From assembly GCF_000424065.1 (NCBI RefSeq), contig NZ_AUJE01000016.1, positions 1 to 64,000 of the forward strand: a stretch of 64,000 nt of DNA. Reading direction: 5' to 3'. The stretch comes from Selenomonas ruminantium subsp. ruminantium ATCC 12561 (GTDB taxonomy: Bacteria; Bacillota; Negativicutes; Selenomonadales; Selenomonadaceae). This document shows positions 17,082-26,369 of this stretch, in pieces (within the stretch, counting starts at the first letter, position 1; each line of letters opens with the position of its first letter). Below the pieces are notes generated by a model that saw only the letters and a list, made by a program, of their open reading frames with translations, did no database searches and was not told where the DNA came from. A program made the position numbers and the translations under genes.

Positions 17082-19450
17082 AAAACATCACCAATTTCAT
17101 TTTTTATAAAATCAGCATATTCATAAAAGTGCTTATCTATATCCTCCCAGCTATTTTTTGCATCATTCAAGGAACGCAGCTCACTAATTACATCTTTTAT
17201 ATCGATTTTATCATCATACACTCTAATATTATTAAATTCCTTTAACCATATATACGAACCAGTAATTTTTTTAGATATATTATCAAAAGCTAAACAAGGA
17301 GTTCCTGTAATAGCAGAAAAAATCATTCCATGTAATCGGTCGGTAAAGACAATTTCAGCACCTGAAAACTCATCCAATATCTTTTCTACTTGCGCATTAC
17401 GTTCAACCATATTCACATTGCATTTTACTACAGTATCAATTTGTTTCCAAGATAACTTTAAGTCTTGCAGCACTGAGATAATTTCTGATTCACATTGATA
17501 TTCATTTACAGCCTCTTTATCTTTTCTAAAACAGAGTAATGCACCTCTCCTATCCTTTGATTTATTAAATCTTATATTCAAAGCCATATCAGGCACCAAT
17601 GAAATTTTGTTATTCAAAGAAAATAAATCTTTTGCTAACTCATAAGATATTTTTTCTCGAAATGCTAAATGCAGATTCTTGTGCGATAAAAAACACCTTG
17701 ACTCTTGAACCATTTCCTGTTTACCAAAAGAGTTATTCTCATAAAAAAGCGTTTGTGGTAAAATAAACATCGTATTGTGGGGATATGTTGAAATTATATG
17801 ACGTACAATATCATCAAATCTAGGCCATAATGTCCCTAAATATCCCCCACCGCTAATCAACAAAATATCATCTTGTTGTATAACATTTTTTATTTTTAAA
17901 TTATCAAGTATATATTCCTCACAGGAAATTTGAATGAATTCAACATCAGGAAAATATTTATGAAAAAAAATACGTTCCCCCACGGCTATTGCATGGTCGC
18001 CTAAATTAGAGTAATCAGGGCTATTAAACAATATGAATGCTGCTTTGCGATTTTGTGCAAACAATTTCTCATAATCCGGCCATACATTATGATATATGAA
18101 ATTATTATTATATAATTTTTGTTTCATTGCTCTAGCATATAACGGCTTAATCCAATGTTTCCCTTCGTTATCTACTCGATCTCTCATATCCAAATAGGAA
18201 TTGCATTTTAACTCAGGTATTGCTCCCCAGGCTATAAAAGCATGCCCATTAAAACAATACCTCATCGCACACTTATCCCCTACCGGCGCCACTGGTATAG
18301 GGCTCCCCTTGCATGATAAGAAGGGATATAGCTTTTTTTGTCTATAACAAGTCTGTAGATTACCACTTTGCAAACTAATATTAAATGTCCAGTCACCGGC
18401 GTAACAAAAATATGATATACGTTGATTATATAGCTTTTTTTTCAATGAAAACATCATTGAATCAAACTGCCCCCAAATTGCTTCATAGTCATCTATTGTC
18501 AAGTCTGATAAAAGATCAAAATCATCTCTCGTGGAATCTCTTGCAAAAGAAATATGAGGCATGGCGCCATTTGCTTTATCCTGAAATATATTTTTAATTT
18601 TAGGAATATATGGTATTAAACGATCATTAGGAGTAATTTCTATTGTATAAGAACAGGGGGATTCTGCTATCAATTTTACATTACGCCAAAAGACATCCTC
18701 AAGATGTCTTTTTTGCAATTCAAAGTAATGATATGATAACTTAAAAAACATTCTTTCAAGGTATTTCTTATCCAAAGACAATATTTCTTTTATCTTCCTG
18801 GTTGTAGTTCCGTTCGTTACTAACGATACATAATGACCTTCTGCCAATAGTTCAGAAACTAATTGTGTAATATCTCTAGAAAGCAATGTTTCACCACTGG
18901 CGCATATGTTAACAAAACAAGCGCCACCACAACGCGATAAAGATAAAGCATGCCTTATTTGAATCGGCGAAAAATCAGATGTCTTTCGCCCTTCTTGATA
19001 ACCATCACGACGCCAAACATAACAATATTCACAATGAAAATTACATGTAGTTGTATCTCGTAATTGCAAATCAATAAAGCGATGAATTTTTTCTTTTTGA
19101 ATTCTCTCTGGCCATTGAACATCATAAGAATATTTATCAGTAAAGCATTCACAGAGAATATCTTTTACGAGACAATACTCAACGCCTATGCTCTTACATT
19201 GATTTATTATTTCAATAACAGCTTTTTCTGAAACAGAGACAATCACTACTAAAGGATTATGATAATTTACTAATTCTTTTGGACTAATAACCGTTCTATT
19301 ATCACCTAATGGACATTTCCCCCAGCGATCAGGATTATTATCAACAAATCCAATTATTGATACACATCTATCCAAACGATCTACATAAGGAAAAAAATTA
19401 ATCCCCATACCAAATAAGAATATATTTCTATCTTCGTATTTTATAGCCAT
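17078..19450 (-). CDS. Rossmann module-radical SAM-polysaccharide pyruvyl transferase fusion
   Basis: 790 residues in three parts. Residues 8-100 are a Rossmann-like module (FLFGMGINFF, GFVDNNPDRWG, then VVIVSVSE). Residues 125-480 are a radical SAM domain with Cys136, Cys140 and Cys143 in CNFHCEYC, the SAM-contact strand and further Cys residues (FCYAG, TCYRQ, CAMRYC) that may bind a second cluster. From about 485 to the end is a polysaccharide pyruvyl transferase domain (PF04230 type) with NLGDHAIAVGE, LISGGGYLGTLW and DRLHGMIFSAITGTP. The start at 19450 follows AAGGTG; an upstream TTG is also in frame. The fused order suggests that a radical modification and ketal or related transfer happen on one substrate, but this is inference. 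Confidence 0.85.
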   Translation of the reverse strand: MAIKYEDRNIFLFGMGINFFPYVDRLDRCVSIIGFVDNNPDRWGKCPLGDNRTVISPKELVNYHNPLVVIVSVSEKAVIEIINQCKSIGVEYCLVKDILCECFTDKYSYDVQWPERIQKEKIHRFIDLQLRDTTTCNFHCEYCYVWRRDGYQEGRKTSDFSPIQIRHALSLSRCGGACFVNICASGETLLSRDITQLVSELLAEGHYVSLVTNGTTTRKIKEILSLDKKYLERMFFKLSYHYFELQKRHLEDVFWRNVKLIAESPCSYTIEITPNDRLIPYIPKIKNIFQDKANGAMPHISFARDSTRDDFDLLSDLTIDDYEAIWGQFDSMMFSLKKKLYNQRISYFCYAGDWTFNISLQSGNLQTCYRQKKLYPFLSCKGSPIPVAPVGDKCAMRYCFNGHAFIAWGAIPELKCNSYLDMRDRVDNEGKHWIKPLYARAMKQKLYNNNFIYHNVWPDYEKLFAQNRKAAFILFNSPDYSNLGDHAIAVGERIFFHKYFPDVEFIQISCEEYILDNLKIKNVIQQDDILLISGGGYLGTLWPRFDDIVRHIISTYPHNTMFILPQTLFYENNSFGKQEMVQESRCFLSHKNLHLAFREKISYELAKDLFSLNNKISLVPDMALNIRFNKSKDRRGALLCFRKDKEAVNEYQCESEIISVLQDLKLSWKQIDTVVKCNVNMVERNAQVEKILDEFSGAEIVFTDRLHGMIFSAITGTPCLAFDNISKKITGSYIWLKEFNNIRVYDDKIDIKDVISELRSLNDAKNSWEDIDKHFYEYADFIKNEIGDVL

Positions 19451-19470
19451 TCTAGACACCTTCGTTTCAT

Positions 19471-20823
19471 CTAATAAACACAATTCTCAATCGGTATATG
19501 GTATTGTATAGCTGTATCAATATCAACAATGCTTACACCATCAATCTTATTTGCTTTCAAAGCCTCTTTCACAGCATCATAAAAATAATAATTTGTTAGT
19601 ATTATAGTATCAAAAGTGACTTGTTGATCCTCTATAGGCTGAATAGTTAATCCACCTACTTTTCTACCGTTTAAATCAGAATTTCCATCTACGATACAAA
19701 CAATATTCAACTCATATAATTTAGCACTATCAAAAAACTTCTTTCCTCTTTTCCCGAATCCCCATAAGCAAAACTTTTTACCTACTTTTTTTGTTTCTGT
19801 TATAATTTTTTTTAAATCCATTGTTTCAATATCAAGTGACAATGCCAAATCCCAATCATTTTTTCGAATCAAACTTTCCCATTTCATAAAATCAAAATCA
19901 GACAAAAAATCTTTCCTGCTCAAATTATTCATGCCGATATTCTCCCAACCATCATTTAGCATGAAACTTTTGAAACTTTTTCTACTATATTCATCACTCC
20001 CAGTCGCATACATACTGTAAAGCAACGAGCACAAAGATATATGATAAAACGATTCCCGATACATTGCAAACATATTATCTTGAATTAATCTTTTATAAAT
20101 CGCCAACAAAGCTTGATAAGTGCAATAAGGATTTTTCCCACGACTCTGAGAAATTTGTCCAGCTCTATTTATACGCCTTATAACCAATTTTTCGTTTAAA
20201 TATACTATTCTTTTAGCTAACAATACGCTTATATGACCAAAATAAACATCATTTGAGTTTTGTATATTTTGATACAAAATTCTATTTTTTTTAATCATTT
20301 CACGTTTATACATTCTACGCCACGGAGCTACTGGTAATATGTCGAATATATACTTCGAAAATTCACACGGAGAAAAAGGGGTATCTATTTTATTTCTAAA
20401 GTAATTTGATGTTCTACTAATATAACATAGTTGATTTGTATTACTATCATACTCAAAGGCATCCCAACAGACTAAATCAGCATCATTTTTTCGAATTGAT
20501 TCCAAGCCTTTTTTTAGCATTTCAGGATAAAAAAAATCATCAGAATCTAAAAAAATTAAATATTCGCCTTTTGCTTCTTTTATTCCTAAATTCCTACAAT
20601 ATCCAGCGCCTTTATTTTCTTTATTTTTTTTACAATGAATCATTGGATATTCAGCATTATATTCTTGTAAGATATTCCATGATTCATCGTTAGAACCATC
20701 ATCAATACAAATCACCTCAAAGTTTTGATAACTTTGTTTCAAGATACTATCTAGACATTGCCGAAGATACGGCGCAGTATTATAAACCGGAATAACTATA
20801 CTTATACTGGGATTTCTGTTCAT
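19471..20823 (-). CDS. GT2 glycosyltransferase with C-terminal Rossmann-like module (paralog A)
   Basis: About 450 residues. Motifs are IVIPVYNTAPYL, DDGSND and FLDSDDFFYPEM. The tail from about residue 345 starts CLWGFGKRGKKF and includes CIVDGNSDLNG and TIILTNYYFY. It is clearly paralogous along its whole length to the next gene, which has CLWGYGKRGRKF in the same place, so the pair arose by gene duplication. The start ATG at 20823 follows GAGG at nine bases. Sugar specificity unknown. Confidence 0.87.
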   Translation of the reverse strand: MNRNPSISIVIPVYNTAPYLRQCLDSILKQSYQNFEVICIDDGSNDESWNILQEYNAEYPMIHCKKNKENKGAGYCRNLGIKEAKGEYLIFLDSDDFFYPEMLKKGLESIRKNDADLVCWDAFEYDSNTNQLCYISRTSNYFRNKIDTPFSPCEFSKYIFDILPVAPWRRMYKREMIKKNRILYQNIQNSNDVYFGHISVLLAKRIVYLNEKLVIRRINRAGQISQSRGKNPYCTYQALLAIYKRLIQDNMFAMYRESFYHISLCSLLYSMYATGSDEYSRKSFKSFMLNDGWENIGMNNLSRKDFLSDFDFMKWESLIRKNDWDLALSLDIETMDLKKIITETKKVGKKFCLWGFGKRGKKFFDSAKLYELNIVCIVDGNSDLNGRKVGGLTIQPIEDQQVTFDTIILTNYYFYDAVKEALKANKIDGVSIVDIDTAIQYHIPIENCVY

Positions 20824-20848
20824 TTTGACTAACCTCATCTAATTAACA

Positions 20849-22210
20849 TTAAACGACACATTCTTGAATTGTTAGTCCAAACTTTATAAAACATTCAATA
20901 TCAATTATCTTTTTACTAATATATCCATAACGATTCAATTCTTCCCTAACATCTGTATAAAAAGTACTATTAGTCAAAATTACAGCATCAAAATCGTTTT
21001 TTTGGTTACATAATTTATGAATATCAACATTGTTCACACAACAACCATCCAATTTATCATCATTATCTATAATCCCATTAAGTTTAAAGCCATACTGAAT
21101 TGCTGCATCTACAAATTTTCTTCCTCTTTTTCCATACCCCCATAAACAAACTTGATAGTTTAGTTCAGTGAGATGCAAAAACAACTGTTCATCAAACATA
21201 ATATCAATATCAGGACCAAACATGTCACTCCAATTATTATCTACAGCTAAAGGTTTCCACTTAAAGTATTCAATTGGAGAAAGAAAGTCCTCCTTTTGTA
21301 AATCATACATATCACATTTTTTCCAACCTTCTTCATTTAGAAACTGAGAAAATTCATTTCTCGTTTCACTATTACATCCTGATGCAGATAACGCATGCAC
21401 TACAGTCCCTAAAAACGAGGAACGAAAAGCATTTTTATATGTACTATATAATCCTCTTTTGTGCATTTCTTCAAATAAAGCATACATAGCTTGGTATGCA
21501 CATAAAGGCTTATTACCACGATTATCCGATATTTGACCCACTCTATTAATCCGATGATACACAAAATAATTGTCCAAAAAAATTATTTTGTCTGCTAAAA
21601 GAGGTATCATGCGACCAAAAAAGACATCATTTGAATTTGCAAGATTTTGGAAGCAAATATTTGCATTTAACACGAATTCTCTCTTATATAGTTTTGTCCA
21701 AGGGGCTTCCTTTAAAAGGGAAAACACATAATCTGCAATGTCTCTTGCCTTAAATACATCCGACATAACTCTATTAAAAGGCGCTAATTTTCTTCTAACA
21801 TGTGCAAAGCTGCCTGTTTTTACATCTGTAGATACATATTCCCAATAAATTAAATCGGCATCTGTTTTCTTTCCAATAGAATACGCAGTTTCCAACATAT
21901 CTTCCGCAAAATAATCATCTGAATCCAAAATAGCAAGGTATTCTCCTTTAGACATTTTTATGCCTAAGTTGCGACAATATGCAGCCCCCATATTTTTAGT
22001 ATTTTGAACTAAAACCATTCTATTATCGTCTTTAGCTAATTCTTTTAATATCTCTATAGAACCATCGTTTGAGTTATCATCTATACAAACAATCTCTATA
22101 TCTGTTAATGTTTGATTCTGTATACTCAATATACAATCGCTTAAATATGGTTTCACATTATATACTGGCAGTATTACAGATATTTGAGGATGATATGTTT
22201 TTTGATACAT
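20849..22210 (-). CDS. GT2 glycosyltransferase with C-terminal Rossmann-like module (paralog B)
   Basis: About 453 residues, collinear with the downstream neighbour. Motifs are ILPVYNVKPYL, DDNSND and ILDSDDYFAEDM; both share the middle segment APW[RT]-[RK][ML]YKRE and NSNDV[YF]FG. The C-terminal module has CLWGYGKRGRKF, GIIDNDDKLDG and AVILTNSTFY. The start at 22210 follows AAGGAAGG. The two paralogs may add successive related sugars or may be alternatives. Confidence 0.87.
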   Translation of the reverse strand: MYQKTYHPQISVILPVYNVKPYLSDCILSIQNQTLTDIEIVCIDDNSNDGSIEILKELAKDDNRMVLVQNTKNMGAAYCRNLGIKMSKGEYLAILDSDDYFAEDMLETAYSIGKKTDADLIYWEYVSTDVKTGSFAHVRRKLAPFNRVMSDVFKARDIADYVFSLLKEAPWTKLYKREFVLNANICFQNLANSNDVFFGRMIPLLADKIIFLDNYFVYHRINRVGQISDNRGNKPLCAYQAMYALFEEMHKRGLYSTYKNAFRSSFLGTVVHALSASGCNSETRNEFSQFLNEEGWKKCDMYDLQKEDFLSPIEYFKWKPLAVDNNWSDMFGPDIDIMFDEQLFLHLTELNYQVCLWGYGKRGRKFVDAAIQYGFKLNGIIDNDDKLDGCCVNNVDIHKLCNQKNDFDAVILTNSTFYTDVREELNRYGYISKKIIDIECFIKFGLTIQECVV

Positions 22211-22261
22211 AAGACCTTCCTTAAACGACACTTGAAAATTATATACAGCTATATATGATTT

Positions 22262-23335
22262 TTATTGAAGAAGTCGCTTTTGTTTTTCTCTACAAATAGC
22301 AGCAAAAGCTTCTGCCTCATCTCTATTGATAAATTTAGGTATGTATATATTAGATGAACAACCACATGAAATAGCTGGACATTTAACTACATGTATAAAA
22401 TCTCCATGTAAATATGGATTCTCTCGAAAAATATTGTATTTTGACTTATCAGCCCAACAAACCATACCTTTTACATTTCCATCGGGGTCGATTCTAAGTA
22501 AGTGTGAACCTGATAAACAAAACATTTCCTTAAAATTATTCTTTAATTTTTCATCCCAATTCACGATTTCTCTTTCATCTTCTTTTTCTACATCATAAAA
22601 AATATTATATTTGTAAGGATCTTTATGTGATATAGTTGATACAGATTTTGTCAACAAATAAAACTCTTCATTCGCTTTTTTGCACCATAAAAATTGTTTC
22701 TCTAAATATCTTGTATCATATGGAAATTTTTCTCTTTCACATTTATCAGTAGGTCTTAGCATTACAACACTCATAGAAAACGAATATTTTTTGCGTAAAT
22801 CCAACATAATTCTAAAGCAATCTTCAACACTCTCTTGTTTTTCCGGATGGTACATCAGAGCAAAATGTAGCGATATTTTATTCGATAATAATTTAACTAG
22901 TTCAATAATATGATCCATATTTACATATTCCAAATGAAGTGAGACCTGTGCTTTTATGTTTACATAAGATGATATCGATGCAAGCTTATCATATAAATCA
23001 TTATTATTTGAGCCATTAGTAATAATAAGTATTTTATTCAGCCTTTCTTTTAACATTTCATTTGAAAGTTGTAAAATATCAAAAAAATGGGGATGAATAG
23101 TAGGTTCACCACCAGCTAATGTTAGATCATATGAAGGACGATTTAAATCTGAAATATATTTTATTGCTTGTTTAATTTCTTCTAATGTTGAAAATTTATT
23201 TTTATCGATTTTCTTTTTTTTACCAAAACAATATGAGCAACGATAATTACACATTTCTGATAAGCTCCAATTCACCCTTATTGGCATATCATAAAATGTT
23301 TCAAAAGCCCCCTGTCTAAATATCTTATCAGACAT
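22262..23335 (-). CDS. Radical SAM protein with C-terminal cluster-binding Cys residues
   Basis: 357 residues. The SAM-binding 4Fe-4S motif is Cys29, Cys33, Cys36 in MCNYRCSYC, followed by LAGGEPTIHP. The C-terminal third has CLSGSHLLRIDPDG, MVCWAD and CPAISCGCSS, a SPASM-like set that probably holds an auxiliary cluster. A free enzyme of this type inside a block of GT2 genes suggests modification of a sugar or of a protein side chain before glycosylation. Substrate unknown. Start ATG after GGGAGGG. Confidence 0.85.
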   Translation of the reverse strand: MSDKIFRQGAFETFYDMPIRVNWSLSEMCNYRCSYCFGKKKKIDKNKFSTLEEIKQAIKYISDLNRPSYDLTLAGGEPTIHPHFFDILQLSNEMLKERLNKILIITNGSNNNDLYDKLASISSYVNIKAQVSLHLEYVNMDHIIELVKLLSNKISLHFALMYHPEKQESVEDCFRIMLDLRKKYSFSMSVVMLRPTDKCEREKFPYDTRYLEKQFLWCKKANEEFYLLTKSVSTISHKDPYKYNIFYDVEKEDEREIVNWDEKLKNNFKEMFCLSGSHLLRIDPDGNVKGMVCWADKSKYNIFRENPYLHGDFIHVVKCPAISCGCSSNIYIPKFINRDEAEAFAAICREKQKRLLQ

Positions 23336-23366
23336 TATTATCCCTCCCTATCCATAATTTCATTTA

Positions 23367-24692
23367 TCATCTTTGATAAAATCCATCACAAAGCTTATTT
23401 AAATAATATTTTTTATAAAAATCATCTCTATCGTAGATATCCCCGCACCATAAAACCTTATCTTGCGAAATCCCCATATTAAGAATTTGTTTTTTTGCCA
23501 CCTGTGCAATACTACTATCTTTTATAGCTATGATGACTCTATCATACTTCCATTCCTTTAATTTCGAAACAGGTTCCACGCCCCCCCCTTCTAACTGTCT
23601 ATCGACCATACCCACTAATGACCAATATCCATCAATAGCTATCTTCCTATAAAATTCCTGTCCGACCTTACCTGCTCCATAAATTACTATTTTCGTTCCA
23701 CATGGTAATAAATGATAAGGTACTACGAATGATGTCGTTTTTTGTGCGCCGCCATTGAATAATAGTTTTTCTAATACATATCTGTCCGATACTGGAATCT
23801 CTTTTATTTTTCGTTGTTCCTCATCCGAAGATAAGTTTTGATACATTTTTTTTATACGTTTTTCTAGCTGCGAAACTATTTTCAAAATATCTTCTTGAAT
23901 TTCGTCTGGAAAATCATGACATTTCCAAAAATCTATCATTCTCCTCCACTCTAGAAACAATTTATATATATGTAAGTAGAACTTATGTTCCTGCTGCATC
24001 AATGAATCCGGATGAATTCGTCTAACGAGTAAAGGTTCTGCAACATGTTCTATTCGATTTGCGAGCAAAAATGTTTCAAATGTATAGCTTGTATCTTCAT
24101 TTACAGTACGTACATTAAAAATCATATTATTTTTATGTATTAACTCACTCCTAATACATTGCAAGTATACAACGCTAAAGTAATCTCTATTTTTTACCAT
24201 TTGCGAAAACATTTGATATCCTTTTTCATATAAGCCATATGCTTTTTTCCGTCTATATGCACTTTTATAATAATCTAAGTGTTTCATCTCATTTTTTGAC
24301 TTTTCAATTTTACTTGTTCCATCAAATAAAAATAAATCTAGGTCTTTTTTCTCCATATGATCTATCATAATGGATAATGCATTATTTTTTAACAAATAAT
24401 CATCACTATCCATAAAGAAAATATATTTACCTCTAGCTTTATTTACTCCATAATTTCTTGCAGATCCAGCTCCACCGCCACCATTTTCCTTATGAAAAAT
24501 TCTTATCTGCGAATACTTTTTTTCATATTTTTGCAGAATTGACCATGACTGATCCATTGAGCCATCATCAATACAAAGGAGCTCATAATTGGTAAAATCT
24601 TGACTAATTACACTATCTAAGCATTCATTTAAATATTTTTCACTATTATAAATCGGTATAACAATTGAAAGCAATGGTATATATTCAGCCAT
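23367..24692 (-). CDS. GT2 glycosyltransferase with C-terminal Rossmann-like module and G8 tract
   Basis: 441 residues. Motifs are SIVIPIYNSEKYL, DDGSMDQS and FMDSDDYLLKNN; a Gly-rich GGGGAGSARN follows. The C-terminal module starts IVIYGAGKVGQEF and includes GMVDRQLEGGGVEPVS, where the three Gly codons contain an uninterrupted run of eight G (23581-23588 on the plus strand as C). Slippage there would remove the tail but leave the catalytic half. Sugar specificity unknown. Start ATG after GGGGGTGA. Confidence 0.88.
   Translation of the reverse strand: MAEYIPLLSIVIPIYNSEKYLNECLDSVISQDFTNYELLCIDDGSMDQSWSILQKYEKKYSQIRIFHKENGGGGAGSARNYGVNKARGKYIFFMDSDDYLLKNNALSIMIDHMEKKDLDLFLFDGTSKIEKSKNEMKHLDYYKSAYRRKKAYGLYEKGYQMFSQMVKNRDYFSVVYLQCIRSELIHKNNMIFNVRTVNEDTSYTFETFLLANRIEHVAEPLLVRRIHPDSLMQQEHKFYLHIYKLFLEWRRMIDFWKCHDFPDEIQEDILKIVSQLEKRIKKMYQNLSSDEEQRKIKEIPVSDRYVLEKLLFNGGAQKTTSFVVPYHLLPCGTKIVIYGAGKVGQEFYRKIAIDGYWSLVGMVDRQLEGGGVEPVSKLKEWKYDRVIIAIKDSSIAQVAKKQILNMGISQDKVLWCGDIYDRDDFYKKYYLNKLCDGFYQR
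23581..23588 (-). repeat. Poly-G (8) tract inside a GT2 gene
   Basis: Eight consecutive C on the plus strand, G on the coding strand, within the C-terminal module of the glycosyltransferase at 23367-24692. Currently in frame. G-tracts of this length are at the lower limit for phase variation by slipped-strand mispairing. Confidence 0.55.
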
Positions 24693-24708
24693 TTCAATTC
24701 ACCCCCAG

Positions 24709-26355
24709 TCATTCTAAAAGCCATTGATTTTGCCGCAAAAATTTCGCCCCCATACGTATAGGCAACCAAAACCAATTATCATCATCATTAGCTTTTTTGG
24801 CAATCTCAACATATCGTCTCTGTAATTCTTCGTCTAAAGAATCGTATTTGTAAGTTCCTTTAATTCTTCCATACATTTCCAAAGCAACATCAAGAATTTC
24901 CTCAGGAGTATTTTTTACAGGAACAATACCATACTCATGATATAATTTCCAAAGAATACTCATATCATACTTATCTTCTTGTGTACTCAATCTTTCAAAT
25001 TTCATTATTTCCTTTAAACTAAGATACTTATTACGCTTTTGATCCCATAATTTTTTCATAATAAGCAAATCACGTTCAAAAAACAAAGGCGGATTAGGAT
25101 CCAGAAAATGCATCCCCACTTGAGGGCAATTTAACATTACAATCGGTTTATTGAATAGCGCTGGAAAAGATTGCACCCCCGATGCATCTCCTATTTCAAA
25201 TTCACAATTATCATTAATATATGCATCCATAAATGGTGAACGAAATTTATTTGCATAATCAATACATCCGCTATAATCTGCATAGCTGTCTACATCATAA
25301 CCTATACGTACGCTTTTAATACCCAAATCTTGAAATTCATTGCACAATAATTCAAAATCCGAAATATTCGAATTACGGAATTCATTCATCCATTCTATCC
25401 ATAAGTCCTTTTTATTCATTACATCGCGTGAATATGCCGCATCTCGTGAATTTATGCATATATACGGTGAGGATACATGCCACCTATTCAATATGTTTTT
25501 CCCCGCCGCCTTTTCTTTATCTGAAAAGTTTATATAACATTTTCCATATATGCCAATATCACCATTCTTTATTTTAATTAATTGTTTCTCTTTAAAATCA
25601 CGCCGAAAATTATAATCAAGTTTATCTATAAACATAGATGGATATTTACTTAAAAAATATTTCCAAAAATCAATATTATTGTTATTTAAAGTTTCATACC
25701 ATGTCCCCTTAAATGATTCAATTATAAATTGATTGGGATGAATGAATTTTCTTTCATACATCCGTCCATCTAACAATGAACATTGTGGAAACAAAAGAAT
25801 ATAAACATCATCGTCTTTACACATATCACTGTATTTACAAAAAGCTTCTGCAAGGCCAGCAATGTTGTATGCTTCCACAAATCTTATCTCGATAATCGAA
25901 AAGGTTTTTCTGATTTTTTTTATTTTCCTATCATATCTTCTGCGCACTTGATCTGATAATTTATTTTTTAGTGAACCATTATATAAAATCCATCCACGTG
26001 CTCTCCAACCGCTTTTGACATTTTCTCTATAAATCAATTTATTCGTATAATCATCGATAAAAACCACATTTTTTACATTTTCATTAGTTAGTAATTCTCT
26101 TATTTCATTATGATAATTTGGACTTACACTAACCACGATTAAAGTTTTAGAATATTTTTTTATATCTTTTACAGCAATTAACGGTCTATTATCAATTGTT
26201 TCAATATCACTTTTGGGACTAGATACACAGTAAGCAGCTATTTCTATCTTATTCCATTTCAAAAAAACCGTTAGGTCTTTTGCTCTTACTCCAGCTCCAT
26301 AACAAACAACATTTTTTGCCTGTTTACAAATGGCAAGTAATTCTTTAATTTCCAT
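24709..26355 (-). CDS. TIGR04372-like glycosyltransferase with N-terminal Rossmann-like module
   Basis: 548 residues. Residues 14-110 repeat the island's Rossmann-like module (VVCYGAGVRAKDL, then TLIVVSVSPNYHNEI). The remainder resembles the TIGR04372 family: ICINSRDAAYSRD, the GIKSVRIGYDVD strand, the YANKFRSPFMD block and EIGDASGVQSFPALFNKPIVML, where a conserved Gly/Ser-rich loop precedes a helix as in GT-B nucleotide-sugar sites. Assignment is from memory of the family pattern. Probably a cytoplasmic transferase. The gap to the GT2 gene downstream is 16 bases. Confidence 0.72.
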   Translation of the reverse strand: MEIKELLAICKQAKNVVCYGAGVRAKDLTVFLKWNKIEIAAYCVSSPKSDIETIDNRPLIAVKDIKKYSKTLIVVSVSPNYHNEIRELLTNENVKNVVFIDDYTNKLIYRENVKSGWRARGWILYNGSLKNKLSDQVRRRYDRKIKKIRKTFSIIEIRFVEAYNIAGLAEAFCKYSDMCKDDDVYILLFPQCSLLDGRMYERKFIHPNQFIIESFKGTWYETLNNNNIDFWKYFLSKYPSMFIDKLDYNFRRDFKEKQLIKIKNGDIGIYGKCYINFSDKEKAAGKNILNRWHVSSPYICINSRDAAYSRDVMNKKDLWIEWMNEFRNSNISDFELLCNEFQDLGIKSVRIGYDVDSYADYSGCIDYANKFRSPFMDAYINDNCEFEIGDASGVQSFPALFNKPIVMLNCPQVGMHFLDPNPPLFFERDLLIMKKLWDQKRNKYLSLKEIMKFERLSTQEDKYDMSILWKLYHEYGIVPVKNTPEEILDVALEMYGRIKGTYKYDSLDEELQRRYVEIAKKANDDDNWFWLPIRMGAKFLRQNQWLLE

Positions 26356-26369
26356 GTAATTGTCATCCC

